Positions 43,506 through 55,860 are shown, numbered from the stretch's first letter. The stretch is DNA of 64,000 nucleotides from Cornus controversa (GCA_026545225.1 CM048845.1:34705001-34769000), one strand, 5' to 3'. Notes: a model not told the origin generated them from the letters alone. Numbers and translations: made by a program.

Positions 43506-45000
43506 TGTAGACACCTCATTTTGACCTCCCATTTCTAAAGAAATCATGAGAGCGAAGCTCGAACCTCATTTTCCAAATACGAGCCAAAAGAGGGTTCGCA
43601 TAAACAACCAAAAAAGGACAATTATTGTCCAGACCACCAAATTGACAAATAGACTTCACCAATGTATTCATTAGGCCCCGAAACCTTAGAAAACAACACT
43701 CTTACAAATAACGAGCCCTCCTGAGAATTCAAAATTCACTGAAACCCTGAAAAGGGTAGAATAGTTATTTTAAAAAAATTAGTCTACAATCTGTCTGCCT
43801 GAATCGTAAAAGGACTTCATCATTAAGTTCAAAGATATAAAAAATACTAGAAATGACTTCTCATGGAGGATTGTGAGTCTTCCTGTACACTTGATTTCGC
43901 CTCAATCCCGAACAGGGTCAAATTGGTCAACCCAAAAGTTTAACCGACACACTGTTCATCAAATCAATGAATAGACCTCACCACCATGATCCTAAGGTTC
44001 AAAATCCATAGAAGACACTATAATATTAACATATTTATGATCCATAAAACCTGTTGACCAAAATCCTAAATTAGTGTCAAAGTACTCAACCCAAAAGTTG
44101 ATTGACAAACCGTAGTCCTATTACGAAGTGGTATTTTTAATTGACACATTTAACTACTAATCAGCGCCATCATCCCATATTTAAAGTGAAACAAATTGTC
44201 GAGATTGACCAAAAGAAGAGTGCTAAAAAGAGGACGGATCAATCGAAAAGAATGTGATATTTACTGAATATAATGGAGGTCTAAATTCCTAATTCCTTCC
44301 AAGATTGTCCCTAAGCAACCCAATCAGAAAGGAATGTGCCAATTTTTGAGAGATAAGGAAGGATCTCTTGTCTTTCCTTTTTCTTCGAATGACAAATATT
44401 CACCATTGAAAGGTAAAAATTCCTCAACTAGAGGATAGAAATCATCAATCTATTTGGGTATTTGATCCTTAAAGCATGGACCAAGGCCTAGAGAAGTCTG
44501 AGCACCTAAATAAGGGTTGGGTTTCAAAAAGTATCTATTTCATAGTGTTTTCCTCTGTCACAAAAGGAATTATTTGCTTGACATAAGATGTTCTTTCACC
44601 TGGTGCTACATAAGCTACTGGAGATGAGTTCCTAAAGCCATTGTCATCCTCATCCACTTGAGATGACTTCATAAAAGAAGACACCATTAATGGAGATGGT
44701 TTGAAGCTCAGATGGAGCTAGGGTTTTAAATGAATGATTTTTGCAAAAGAAAGATGAACAATGTGCTCTGTTTGAGAAAGTTAAAAGATAACTTTTAAAA
44801 ATTCAAATTGATAAGTGATAGATGCGGTTTCCAAAGCAATTAGCTATGCATATCATGATAAAGGCATGATTAAGAGGTATAACTATCGCTTGATAGTTGG
44901 ATTGAAATTAATTAAAGCTTAATTTGAATTATTTTAAATAACTTGCTTCAGATGAGCTCAAAAACCAAAAGTTATTCAAAATAGGGGGGCGTTTTTTACA
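43506..45000 (+). mobile_element. LTR-like block, possible solo LTR
   Basis: Begins TGTAGACACCTCATTTTGACC-like, a start common to plant gypsy LTRs, and ends GGGGGGCGTTTTTTACA. Length about 1.5 kb, no frame over 60 codons. No TSD: the flanks are ATATG and CCATA. It may be a solo LTR with one flank lost, or the remnant of a longer insertion that removed the pol of the outer element. Confidence 0.45.
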
Positions 45001-45110
45001 CCATAAATTAAATTTTATGGTTCAATCTTAATGGTTCTTGTGGTTCGGTCCTTCAGTAACCTTATGGTTCAGTCTTGGACAATCATACAGGTTTAGTCAC
45101 GCAGTGGTTT
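45001..45110 (+). repeat. Outer element 3' LTR, left part, and its upstream flank
   Basis: 45065-45110 matches 2142-2187. Before it, TGGTTC-type motifs recur (TATGGTTCAATCTT, TGTGGTTCGGTCC), so the true LTR start is ambiguous. CCATAAA and TTTATGG at 45001-45020 form a small inverted repeat. Ends at the TSD GGTTT (45106-45110). Confidence 0.6.
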
Positions 45111-45396
45111 TGCAACACCCTTAGATTTTAAATAGGACCTTGTTTAAATTTCTTTTTGGGATTCAAAGGAAATTTTTGGATTTTGTGGGGATAAAAGTGT
45201 AATTATGGATATGTGTATATATATATGCATATATATATATATGTGTGTGTGCAAGAAAAAGATACTAAAAGTATAGTCTCGGCTACAGAGAGAAACAGAG
45301 AGAAAAAGAAGAGAAAGAGAGAAGAAGAAGAAGAAGAAGAAGAAGAAGAAGAGAAAGAAAGAGAAGAAGAAGAAGAAGAGAAGAAAATCTTCATTG

Positions 45397-45416
45397 AGGC
45401 AAGTTGAATCTTGCCT
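45397..45416 (+). promoter_or_regulatory. Conserved hairpin / GC-donor-like site (Tekay-like LTR)
   Basis: AGGCAAG and CTTGCCT around TTGAAT, directly after the GA tract; reads GAG|GCAAGTTG. Second copy in the 3' LTR at 51003-51022. It matches the array hairpin at 5172-5191 except for the loop. Confidence 0.5.
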
Positions 45417-46031
45417 TATGCTTCTATATATATTTTTATATATCTAGATAACCTTGTTTTAAATTACTAGAAATTTTGATTTGAAACTATTTCAAGGGTG
45501 AGACTTTAACAGGAAAATTATGGATTAAGAGTTGCTTGATTAGTCCTTGGGTTGTTTATATATATGAATTGTTATATATAGCTAGTGATGGGTATTAATT
45601 TGTTTTAAGGTGTTGATACTTGCATGAAACTTGGGTTTTCTTTGAATCTTCATTGTGGGTGTAAATATATTGATCCATGTGATTATGTATATAGCTACAT
45701 ATATTGTACAGTGTTGTATATGTGTAATCCTGGTGGTTATTTTTTTTTATAATTTTTTTATCAATGCATGTAAACTAGCTATGTTGGAGCATTTTGATGT
45801 TTATATATATACTGAGATATACATATTCCTGCATTTTATTTTGTACGGTTATTTGTTTTTTGGTAGTATATATATATATATATATATATATGGATGAATT
45901 GATTAATTTATCTAGAAGTTGGTTTGCTTGTGGTGAATTGATATGCATGGTATTAGACTTTTGAAGATGGGTCCTTGAAGAGATCTTGTTGGGTGCCGAA
46001 AATGGTGTTATTTGTTTATATCAGTTGGGTG

Positions 46032-46033
<2 letters not shown>

Positions 46034-46092
<59 letters not shown>
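46034..46092. repeat. (TA)n followed by (TG)n microsatellite
   Basis: About 35 bp of TA then about 22 bp of TG. The matching place of the 3' LTR (61642-61697) has only TA with interruptions. Similar TA/TG runs are at 50680-50757. Confidence 0.85.
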
Positions 46093-46099
<7 letters not shown>

Positions 46100-47296
46100 G
46101 GTTGTTGTTCTAAAGTGGTTGATGGAAGTTGTTGGGTTGTTTGAGTTGACTGAAATGGAATAGTTATGATTTGGGCTTAGAGAATGGATTGGCCCAAGAG
46201 TTGAAGTTAGTAAAAGTGAATGGGTTAAGTTTTGAGTTAGATGATTTGGACTGGGCCGAAATTAAAAATAGGCCCAGTATCATCTAAAAGAAATAAATGG
46301 TTGCATGACTTTGGACTGGGCCGAAATTAAAAAAATAAGCCCAAGGTCACTTAAAAGAAACTTCATGGATTCTCTTTTTGGGCTGAAATTAGAATTTGGA
46401 GGAAAAATGGTTTTTGACGCTCCATAAATTACGTTTAATTCCAAAATTCTATGTTTATGCATTTTAGAGCTAATTATGCTAGAATAGTTGGTTCTAGGGA
46501 AAAATTCTTGAATGCTCCATAAATTACGAAATTTTATGAAATCATTTGTTTTAGCGCAATAGAACTTGTTATGTTAGAAGAGTTGGTTCTAAGAATTAAG
46601 TTTCGGTTTGAGATGATTTAAGGTTTGGGAACGCACACAATTCGCTCATTTAATTTATTAAATGTGAATAGCATTTAATAAATTATAAAAGATTTTATGT
46701 TAGTAAAGAACGCTTGTTTTCTTTTATTTAGAGTGAATTAGGGAAAAATATCCTTTAAGCTCTAAAAATTGCGAAAAATCCTAGAGTGGTACATTTTGGC
46801 ATAATGAAATTAATTATGCTAAAATAATTAAGTTTAGGAAAGATTTAAGTGGTGAAGTCTTAAAGTGATTAATTAATGTGATTAGTGATCACATTAAGAG
46901 AACGATTTGATTTATTAAATGGCAAAAGCATTTAGTAAATCCTAAAAGCTTAAATGTGTGGAAATGAGATAAAAATTCTTAAAGAATTTGTGAGGTATGG
47001 TCAAGGACCTACCTATAGGGTGTGTACGACCCTTTTGTTATGGCCATTAGACGGAGCGTGCCCTTATTGTTTGGACGTGGTCCGGGACCATCTGGGTGAG
47101 TAGACGTACAAACCCAGCCACATGTGCGAGCTTCCTTAGTCCAGGACTATGCGATGCGCACCACTTGTTGGCTAAGCATGCCACTAATTGAGGGGAGCTC
47201 GGGGCTCATGTGAGGCTATGTTAAGCTAATCTAGACGATTAGTTTAATAAGGAATTGTTGAGAATACAGTTCCTATGTGTGAAAGAAATTATGGAT

Positions 47297-47389
47297 ATGA
47301 TAATTAACTAGAGTTTAATTATCATAAGAAAAAAACCTGTGTGTGAAATAAACTGTGGATATGATAATTAACTAGAGTTTAATTATCAT
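47297..47389. repeat. Two tandem copies of a 29-bp palindrome
   Basis: ATGATAATTAA, seven bases, TTAATTATCAT: perfect 11-bp arms at 47297-47325 and again at 47361-47389, 64 bp apart. Both are kept in the 3' LTR near 62895-62990. AT-rich hairpins of this kind may extrude; no known role. Confidence 0.75.
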
Positions 47390-47508
47390 AAGAAAATTTC
47401 TGAATGAAATCAACAAAGATTGTTGTACGTGTCCTTATATATAGGAATTCAAGGCAAGGTCAATTTGTTGAGCAATGATAGTGTTTTGCAATTCTTGCTG
47501 AGCTTGTT

Positions 47509-47532
47509 GAGCTCACCCCTTTTTATTTTCAG
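47509..47532 (+). promoter_or_regulatory. GAGCTCACCCC plus TTATTTTCAG (Tekay-like LTR)
   Basis: A good 3' splice-site consensus (pyrimidines then CAG|G) directly after the conserved GAGCTCACCCC. Same arrangement as 6816-6842 in the array and 41051-41082 in the solo LTR. The 3' LTR copy is at about 63115-63138. Confidence 0.4.
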
Positions 47533-47807
47533 GTACCGAGTGAATGGAAGCGCGGTACAGGACGATGGAGGCTGTTTACATGTAAATTTCTTGGCATGTA
47601 ATTATCTTGTGCGGTACATAGTTGACTCTTAAGATGAGGGATGAGGCCTCCAGACGAAGTTTTTGTAATAGATGATCATATATGAATTGTATTATGTAAG
47701 TTTTTGGATTAATGTATGGTAAGAAGGACGTTATGTATTTCAAGTCGCGCACCAAATTCAAGAACTGAACTAGAGTTCCAGGTATTTAAATTTGGGGGCA
47801 TGACAGT

Positions 47808-47819
47808 TTGGTATCAGAG
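47808..47819 (+). other. Primer-binding site, initiator tRNA-Met type
   Basis: TGGTATCAGAGC starts three bases after the LTR end. Unlike in the array, it is present once. A single imperfect hairpin of the CCTAGG..ACTAGG kind follows. Confidence 0.9.
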
Positions 47820-47973
47820 CCTAGGTTACGAGTTACTAGGCTAGTGGGAACGATTTTAAGATAGGAGTTGTATAAGATGTACTGATTACCCTATTTGTTT
47901 CCTTACCATGCTCCTAGTTTAGGTAGAGTTAATTGTTTGACTAACGATATTAACATCCTGTAATGGAAATAGG

Positions 47974-49086
47974 ATGTCTGGAGCTGGTAGAGGACGTGGT
48001 CGACAAGGTGATGCTGGTCGTGGAAGAGGCGACCGTGGAGTGGAACAGATGGATGAGGAAGTTCAAATGCCGAACCCGGAAGTTCAAATGCCGAACCCAG
48101 AGGTGGGACAGGGTCAAGTCATTACCTTGGTCCAACAAATAAATAAATTGGGAGCGATTGACTTTACCAAGGCTACAGATCCACTAGATTTAGAAAAGTG
48201 GATATAAGACATAGAGAAGTACTTTGAAATTATGGACTGCACCAAAGTGCAGAAAAAAAGGATAGCAGTTTTCTGCTTATCTGGTGATGCTCGACAGTGG
48301 TGGAAATCCGTGATTAGGAGTGTCAGAGATGTCACACGCATGCACTGGGATGAGTTTAAGAACCGATTCTACGACAAGTATTTTCCACGTGGAGTGAGGG
48401 ATATAATGGCAGCTAAGTTCATTCACCTGGAGCAAGAAACTGAAGCATTGACAGTGAGCCAATATGAGGTGAAGTTTGCAGAACTCTCTCGATTTGCTCC
48501 TTATATGGTTGCAGATGAGGAGAGTCGGGCTAGAAGATTTGCAGAGGGACTGACTCCTAGCATAAGGAGGCTAGTGATTAGTCAAGGGTTAAATAGTTAT
48601 GCAGAGGTCGTAGAGCGTGCTATGAGGATTGAACAAGATAATCTTAAATATCAACAAAGGAAGGAGCATAAAGCTGTAGAGAATGAAAAAGGAAAAAGTA
48701 GTTTTAACTCACAGCATAATCTGAGGAGGCAACAGCAGCAACAAACTCCAAAAGATATGCAAAGCCAAGCGGGGCAGAGAACTAGGCAGGATTGGCAAGC
48801 AGTGAAAAGACAAAGAGTTGGTGGAGGTGAGCAGTCCACAGCTCTGGTACCAGCTGTACCTCAAAATGCTCAGCCTCACTTGTTTCATGGACAGTGCTAC
48901 AACTATCAAGAAAAAGGACATATGGCCCGCTACTGTACCAAACCAAGTAAGGAAGGACAACAGAGGGATCAAGCACTGCAGCAACAAGGGGGAACAAGGG
49001 TTTATGCTGTGTACCCAAAAGTTGAGCAGGATGCTGCACCACCTGCAATGGAAGGTACATTTGCTGTTTTATGGCAGTATAGCTAG
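47974..49086 (+). pseudogene. Tekay-like gag with one in-frame stop
   Basis: Particle protein of the chromovirus. Start at MSGAGRGRGR; a short Arg/Gly-rich N-terminus, a repeated QMPNPEV, then the capsid core with DARQWWKSVIR, FKNRFYDKYFP, QYEVKFAELSRFAP and FAEGLTPSIRR. A single TAA at 48205-48207, where Gln (CAA) fits EKWIQDIEK, splits it. The zinc knuckle near residue 310 reads CYNYQEKGHMARYC: the second Cys is Tyr, so metal binding should fail. The total would be about 370 codons, normal for this group. Confidence 0.92.
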
Positions 49087-49317
49087 AGTGTTATTTGATT
49101 CAGATTCTGCGTAGCCATTATTTCAATATAGTTGGTAAATGCACTTGGACTGGAACCTGAAAGTATGAATAGTGATGTACCCATTATAACTTCCCTTGGA
49201 CACTTAACGACACTTGATAGGGTGAGTCGTGCTTGTTCTATTTGGATTATTGAAAGAACTTCTGGTGGACTTGATGATATTACAAATAAGGGCATATCAT
49301 TACCACCTATCTAGTTT
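49050..49317 (+). pseudogene. Tekay-like protease remnant
   Basis: In a frame shifted from gag, ARVLFDSDSA followed by a stop stands where ARVLFDSGATHSF is usual, so the catalytic DSG is changed. Downstream, 49132-49314 reads LGLEPESMNSDVPIIT and LDRVSRACSIWII, the usual C-terminal protease part. The stop, lost glycine and frameshift make it inactive. Confidence 0.75.
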
Positions 49318-49980
49318 TAGGAATTTGGTAAGCTAGACCAGAGGTTTGAGTCTAGATAGAGATATGATAGTTAAGATTTACAAGTCGGGGTAGACTCCAG
49401 TTGTAGGAGCCTAGAACTTTGAAAAATTTTGGATATAGAAATTTCATGTGGGAATGGAGAATTGATTGTGATTATATGTTTGAGAGAACCAAAGGTATGA
49501 GGACAAGAAAGACAGGTTGTCGGGGTTGAACTAACGACGGAAAATGGCCCGGCCGGACATTTTTCTTTGATTAGTGCTTCTCTTACAATGTGTCAGGTCC
49601 AAGTAGTTAGGGAATTAACTTGTTGGGTATTGACAAGTGAGAAATGAGGTATAACCTATGTGAGTATTAGGGAAAGTAGGATTTAGTGATATGTTAGATC
49701 TTTGTATTGTCTTTCGTAGAATACAAGGATTTATTGCAAATTTGGTAATGATTTTTATTTATGGATGATGATGTTAAGCACATGGAAGAGTTAGTGAACT
49801 TTGTGAACATGTGACTTTTATGTGATAGTGTGCAGTGACACGCTAATCTACATTGAGAACTATGTGAGTAACAATATCTATGAGATGTGATATTGGCATT
49901 GTACTAATTATATGCATATGGTTGCATGGAGAACTTGTTGTTCACTGGTATGTTGGGCTGAGATTGGTGATACCTACCTA
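49318..49980 (+). other. Deleted pol region with a short linker remnant
   Basis: Where about 3 kb of RT, RNase H and integrase core would be, only about 660 bp remain. At about 49540-49640, GPAGHFSLISASLTM can be read; it resembles the protease-RT linker and matches the array core at about 8080-8160. The rest shows no domain. Several later stretches may be unrelated filler. Confidence 0.55.
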
Positions 49981-50526
49981 TTGGGCCCCGAGTTAGTGCA
50001 AGAAACTACAGAAAAGGTAGTTACTATTAGAGATCGACTTCGTACAGCTCAGAGTCGACAAAAGAGTTATGTGGATTGACATCGACGTACTTTGGAGTTT
50101 AAAGTAGGGGACTTGGTGTTTCTGAAAGTTTCACCTATGAAGGGAGTGATCAGATTTGGAGGAAGAAAAGGAAAGTTAGCTCCTCGATTTATCGGACCCT
50201 TCTAATTTACCGAAAGAATTAGAGAAGTGGCATATAGGATAGCTTTACCTCCCAGTTTAGCAGCAGTTCATGATATTTTTCATGTCTCCATGTTGAGGAA
50301 ATGTCTGCGAGTTGAGACTCAAGCCACTGACAATAGTGAGATGGAACTACTCCTTGATGCTACATATGTTGAGATCCTTATCCGTATTGTGGATCGTATG
50401 GTGAAGTAATTAAGGCGAACTAAGATACCACTTGTGAAGGTGCAGTGGAGTCATAATGACGAAAGAGAAGCTAAATGGGAGTTGGAATCAAAGATGATGG
50501 AAAAATATCCATAGCTCTTTGAATAA
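49981..50526 (+). pseudogene. Tekay-like integrase C-terminal region
   Basis: Reads LGPELVQETTEKV, IRDRLRTAQSRQKSY, stop, LEFKVGDLVFLKVSP, RFGGRKGKLAPRFIGPF, stop, VAYRIALPPSLAAVHDIFHVSMLRK (in that order), then a stop and VKVQWSHNDEREAKWELE, the chromodomain-like tail, before a final stop at 50524-50526. This is the part that in chromoviruses guides integration toward certain chromatin. The three or more stops and the lost catalytic core make it inactive. Confidence 0.9.
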
Positions 50527-50559
50527 GGTACACAAATTTCGAGGACGAAATTTCTTTTT

Positions 50560-50571
50560 AGGAGGGTAGAA
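50560..50571 (+). other. Tekay-like polypurine tract
   Basis: AGGAGGGTAGAA directly before the TG of the 3' LTR at 50572, after TTTCGAGGACGAAATTTC. Confidence 0.85.
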
Positions 50572-50689
50572 TGTAAAACCCTTAGATTTTAAATAGGACC
50601 TTGTTTAAATTTCTTTTTGGGATTCAAAGGAAATTTTTGGATTTTGTGGGGATAGAAGTGTAATTATGGATATGTGTATATATATATGC

Positions 50690-50741
<52 letters not shown>

Positions 50742-51385
50742 GTGTATATATATATATAGGCTATATGTATATGTCTTGTGAGGCAAGCTTTGAATTGGAT
50801 AGTGGCAGACAAGCTAGTGCTTGTGTGACATGTGTACCAAAGCTAGCATTGTTTTGACAATTGAATGTAAGAAGGTAGAGTGTGCAAGAAAAAGAGGCTA
50901 AAATTATAGTCTCGACTACAGAGAGAAACAGAGAGAAAAAGAAGAGAAAGAGAGAAAAAGAAGAACAATAAGAAGAAGAAGAAGAGAAGAAAATCTTCAT
51001 TGAGGCAAGTTGAATCTTGCCTTATGCTTCTATATATATTTTTATATATCTAGATAACCATGTTTTAAATTACTAGAAATTCTGATTTGAAACTATTTCA
51101 AGGGTGAGACTTGAAGAGGAAAATTGTGGATTAAGAGTTGCTTGATTAGTCCTTGGGTTGTTTATATATATGGATTGTTATATATAGCTATTGATGGGTA
51201 TTAATTTGTTTTAAGGTGTTGATACTTGCATGAAACTTGAGTTTTCTTTGAATCTTCACTGTGGGTGTAAATATATTGATGCATGTGATTATGTATATAG
51301 TTATATATATTGTACAGTGTTGTATATGTGTAATCCTGGTGGTTATTTTTTTATCAATTAAACTAGCTATGTTGGAGCATTTTGA
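50572..51385 (+). repeat. Tekay-like 3' LTR, left part
   Basis: Matches 45111-45803 apart from an extra piece of about 130 bp after a longer TG run (roughly 50757-50880), which is absent from the 5' LTR, and a small loss near 51355. It ends at TGA (51383-51385), the CACTA target site. Confidence 0.88.
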
Positions 51386-51397
51386 CACTACAAGAAA

Positions 51398-51830
51398 TAA
51401 GGCCTTTTACAAGAGGTCAAAAATGCCGTGAAAAGTCATTTATGGCGCACAGAAGGTGAGTCTATTACGGTCCCGTGAATACTCTAAATTTTTAACGAGA
51501 AAAAATTAACCTTGTAGAAAAGCAAGATTTTCCCCCGTCAATATATGTTTTATCTACGTAATAAATTTACTGACGAGATGAGGATTCCCTCATTAATATT
51601 TAATTTACGTCATATATAGGCGCTCGTAAAAAAGTAAAATACACCCCATCCAAAACTTTGTTGTCTACCTAATAAATTTATTTACAAGGTGCATAATCCC
51701 TCGTAAATAATTCTTTTAGGGCATACCAACCCCTCGTTAATACATCGAATGTCCTTTTATTAATGGGATTTTGTGCCCCCCGCTAATAAAATATAGTTTT
51801 TTTTTAATAAAAGTATGCACCCTAAAATTC
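51398..51830. promoter_or_regulatory. CACTA left subterminal region
   Basis: Short motifs such as CCTCGTTAAT, CCTCGTAAAT, CTACGTAATAAATTTA and CTACCTAATAAATTTA recur within 430 bp. They fit transposase-binding sites of the CACTA type. Confidence 0.65.
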
Positions 51831-54399
51831 TACCTAATCATCCACACATGACCTGTATTTCGAACAATTACAACTAAACATAGTAAAGCCAACAAAACCC
51901 ATGAATATATGCACACATCACTTAATGCCAATAACTAAACCAATACATTAAATATACCATTAACATATCAAAAGACTAAAGAAGTACATTTTCATAATCC
52001 ATCTATATGCCAAAATATATCCAAAAAGGAAATTCATTTGTAAAACACTTTCAATTTTCTAGCACTTCTATTAAACAATTGATCCACACATGATCAATTC
52101 AAAAACCTAGCATTACGTACTCCTATACATCGATCTCCACATGATCTTCACATTGTTCATTTCTTGGCAAAAGTCGACTTTCAATTTTTGATTTTGACAC
52201 TTACCCACAAAATCCAAGCAAGTACCTGCATTACACTACAAAATTCAAGCAAGTACCTACATAACACAAGTCTTAATTTCAGTATTCTAATAATGCTATT
52301 TAAAAGGGTTCAAGTAGCCAACCATGAGGTGCATGCACAAAAGATCCCTTTTGGTAAGATTGATGATTTGGCAGCTTATATGAGTTCCCAACAGATCTAA
52401 TCACACAAAACCTTAGTTAAACTACCACTGGCATAAGATACAGCTTCCATGGTGGCAAAATTTTTCAAAATTGCCTTTGACACCTCCTAGAGTAAATTTT
52501 GTGAGGAAAAAAATTAATCCAATGTATCTTTCATCTATGTAGGATGCTAGCCTTCGATGGTATTCTAGGATATACCTGTCACTATACAAGTGTATCACAA
52601 AACATAAATAATTAGAAGAAATCATTTGGCCTAATTGATTCTGTCAATGGTGTGATGAACTTTTGTTGTCCAGGACAAAAGATAAAACTCAAAGTAAACA
52701 TTAAAACTCAATTACATACTTAAACCTCATCTAAAATCATTTATTTCAGCATGATTAAGTCATTATGCTAATTCACACATTAAGTCACTACACTACCTAT
52801 CCTTATTATTTTGTTATATCACTCAAGCATTTGTAATTAGAATATAACTAGTGTAACTTGCTTTGCCATTTAATTAATATCAATGCCCTGTTAGGATTCA
52901 GAGGGAAAATTAAGTAGTACATGATGAGAAATCAACAATTAAATAACTTAAGATATTATTAACAACCAATATCTTTAGCCCATTTAACAGATTATACATT
53001 TCACATATTGTGTTGATAATTAAAGTTCGCTAGCTTTGATATTCCTATATGTATTAAGAGTGTATGGGAACTGAGTGTGCTATTAGTGAGAAAAACTTTG
53101 AGTGAAAAATCAATATCACTAGAGCAACACCTTTGTTGAAAGGTCTGTGAGAGCGAAAATGAAAGTTTCTAGGTAGCTCCATGGTTCATCTCAAGCCTAG
53201 AAATGAACCTCAATAAAGTCTTTGGTGCATAGCAGTCAGAGGCTACTCTGCAGATTTTGAAGCTGGTAATCTGGACACTTAAAACTACTGTCATGGCTAT
53301 AAGTATATGCACTACAATATGAGCCTAATTATGGTAATGAACATCTATATTTTATTTATATAAAATCAGTTTCTAAGTTTCTTTTGGGCTACTAAATCTT
53401 TTATCATAGTGTTAGCTTTTGGTTCTTTCTGTTCAGATTTATATTGTTGTTGTCATAACTATCATGCTTGTTGTGTTGGCTTATGTTGAATGTTTAAAAA
53501 TCATTATGATTTGTATATGCATATTCTAGATAGAGATACTCAATTTTGTGGCCATTGTTGGTATTTAAAGGTCTTTCTTGAGTTTCATAATCTAAAAGCT
53601 AATATTTGAGCCATGTGTGATTTGTCATAAAAATTGCATTCAGATTTTTCAAGGGTTGATTTACAATATTTGCTAAGTGCCTTGAGCTAGTGTCATTTAA
53701 GATTCTAAGAGTGAATTAGACCTAAAGTAGCCCAGAAATAGGACTGAATCAATCTTATGCTTGTTATACCTTGTCAACTACTTAGTTTACTGTTAATGAG
53801 GCTAAAATGTGATGTCAACTATTTCAAAATGTGCAACTGCTGCTGCTAAGTAAGTTCAAGTGATCTTAGTACATTATACTGAATTGAAATTGATAGTCTT
53901 TGTGATTATTCAATGCCAGCTTGATGTTCATTTGAATTCTGCTCATCATAATCTCCTATTTTTGAATAAGGTTTGCTATCAAAATCCATATGCACTATCA
54001 TAAACATTTATAAAGGTCTTGGGCTGCTACAATTGATCCTAATAAGTGTATTTAGACAATTCTAAATCATAATTGTAGAAGTTAGATAAAGTAAGGAGTT
54101 TATTTCAAAATTAAACACATAGAGCTTAGTTTTTTTTTTGTGTTAAAGAACTTTATAAAGGCATAGCACAGTCAGATTGGTCTATTTTGTTTCTAGATTA
54201 AATTAGGTTATCTTAGCAAGTGTAAAACACCATTTATGACTCTTTATGCCAACAAGAAGGAACAATTAATACTACACTGAAAATTATTTCCTAAAGCTCA
54301 ATTGTGAACAAATTTTCACTAAAAATGCTTGTTCTGAAGTTAACTTTGCTGCTGGGGTATATTTGAAATCGTTGATATATATGAGCATGTAACAATACA
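51831..54399. other. CACTA interior, left: no gene seen
   Basis: AT-rich, with frames of up to 78 codons (52164-52400 plus, 52422-52625 minus) that have no family features. Parts near 53100-53300 look less AT-rich and might be exonic, but no domain is recognisable. Confidence 0.45.
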
Positions 54400-55834
54400 C
54401 ATTCTAAGTTTACTCAAGCTTAGACATTCCCAGAATTAGCATAGGATCAATTTCTTATACCCTATAGCTAGCTGCTGCAGGTACTATTCACTATTGATTT
54501 TGATCTAAGGGTTGACAGATGTGTGCAAATTGAATGTTTGGATGTCTTTACTGTTCCAGCAGTTGTATTTAGTCATATAGATTATGCTTTCACTGTATTA
54601 AACTCCTCATAAGAGTTGCCTTGATTTGTGACTAGCTGGAAGCTCTCTTTTGATCATATATTATTGTCAAAGTCTTTTTCAAATGGTGTTTATATTGTTG
54701 TGTGCTATTTAAGGGTTAAAGGTATATAAACATGCTTCATTTCCTATATTAAGTCTTATTTTAGCTGTTGTTTTGCCAAAATTAGCATAGGTTCAAACTA
54801 GAGCTCTTAGAACAGCCTGCTGCACTATTCACTATGTTGAGCTAAAGATTACTTTACTGTCAAATATCATACAACATTCTCTCTTCGTTACTGAATCACA
54901 GAGGCCAGCCTAGTCATCACAAATGTACGTCTTCTGCTAGCTACAACTTGCAAATAATGCATTGTATAGGTGTTGATCGTAATCTATGAAGCTAAAGTGG
55001 TAAATTGTATGTGGATCAAAAAACAAAGTATTCTTGGTTTTGATTTTCAATGTTGGTAGATCAAGGTTTAAACAAGCAAATATGGATCCATCACTAATTG
55101 ATGCAATTCAACAGTAAGATCAAGCTTAGAATGTGATTTAAAATTTGCTAATGAACATTTAAATCTCAAACATCACCCAGCAACAAGAGCAACCACACAA
55201 CAGTCCTTAAGCAATGTAAATATTTTTTTTGTCTAAAATTGAGCTTCAGTAATGCAACTAATAATGCGTCATGAACACCTTAAATATGATTAAATATGGC
55301 TGCTAAAATACTAATGGCATTCATACAATTCACTTAGACAAACAGTCAACACTTTGGACTAAAACTAAGCAATAAGTTGCAGCAACTAGCTATAGGATGC
55401 TAAAAAAAATGCTTGAATGCTAATTCTGGGAAAATACAAGTTTGAGCAGACTTATAAAGTAAATTCAAATATTCTCATATGCACTAAAAACATGACAGCT
55501 TCTATTATAGGCCAAAAACTGAGGTTACAAATGTAAGATTTCAGAGCAATCTCTATATCAACCTTAGCTTAGTAACAATAGGTATATTATGATAAAATGC
55601 CTTTGCTAGGATCAGTATTTAGTGCCAATCTATAGCAAATCATCAATAACAGCTCAATGTGTACTAAAATAGTTATGAACAGTTCGACAGATATAATTTC
55701 ATTTCAGCTTTTTAATGGTTATAAATGGTTCCAATAAACCATGGAGGTCTATGGGTCAAGAAACGTAAATACGAGAAGTTCCTACAAAGTTTACCATGTA
55801 TCTACTCTAAGCTGGTTAAGACTATTCTAGAGTC

Positions 55835-55860
55835 GAGACTCTAATACCAATTGTTGGACC
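55835..55860 (-). mobile_element. LTR end plus PBS of a probable copia-like element
   Basis: On the minus strand GGGTCCAACA then ATTGGTATTAGAGTC, i.e. an LTR ending CCAACA followed by a Met-type PBS with one change (TGGTATCAGAGTC expected). The LTR would lie to the right of 55852; no start, TSD or coding region was found. Confidence 0.4.

Larger units (their letters stand above)
45111..47804 (+). repeat. Tekay-like 5' LTR (2,694 bp)
   Basis: Starts TGCAACACCC (TGTAAAACCC in the 3' copy) and ends GGGGCATGACA. From left to right: a TA-rich promoter area (about 45213-45245), a GA/GAA tract (45300-45380), the conserved hairpin, long (TA)n and (TG)n runs (46034-46091), two palindromes at 47297-47389, and GAGCTCACCCC at 47509. 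No promoter can be assigned firmly because of many TATA-like runs. Confidence 0.9.

Noticed and set aside
43506-45000. Complete solo LTR with TSD
   Set aside because: Termini look right, but flanks ATATG and CCATA do not match, so only an LTR-like block is claimed.
45300-45407. Glu/Lys/Arg-rich small ORF in the Tekay-like LTR
   Set aside because: Translation of a GAA/GA simple repeat, different in length in the other LTR.
49540-49610. Strongly conserved non-coding module shared by array and Tekay-like element
   Set aside because: It reads in one frame like the protease-RT linker of chromoviruses, so it is better explained as coding relic.
52164-52400. Possible host or transposase exon in the CACTA element
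   Set aside because: A 78-codon frame without recognisable motifs; no splice context could be supported.
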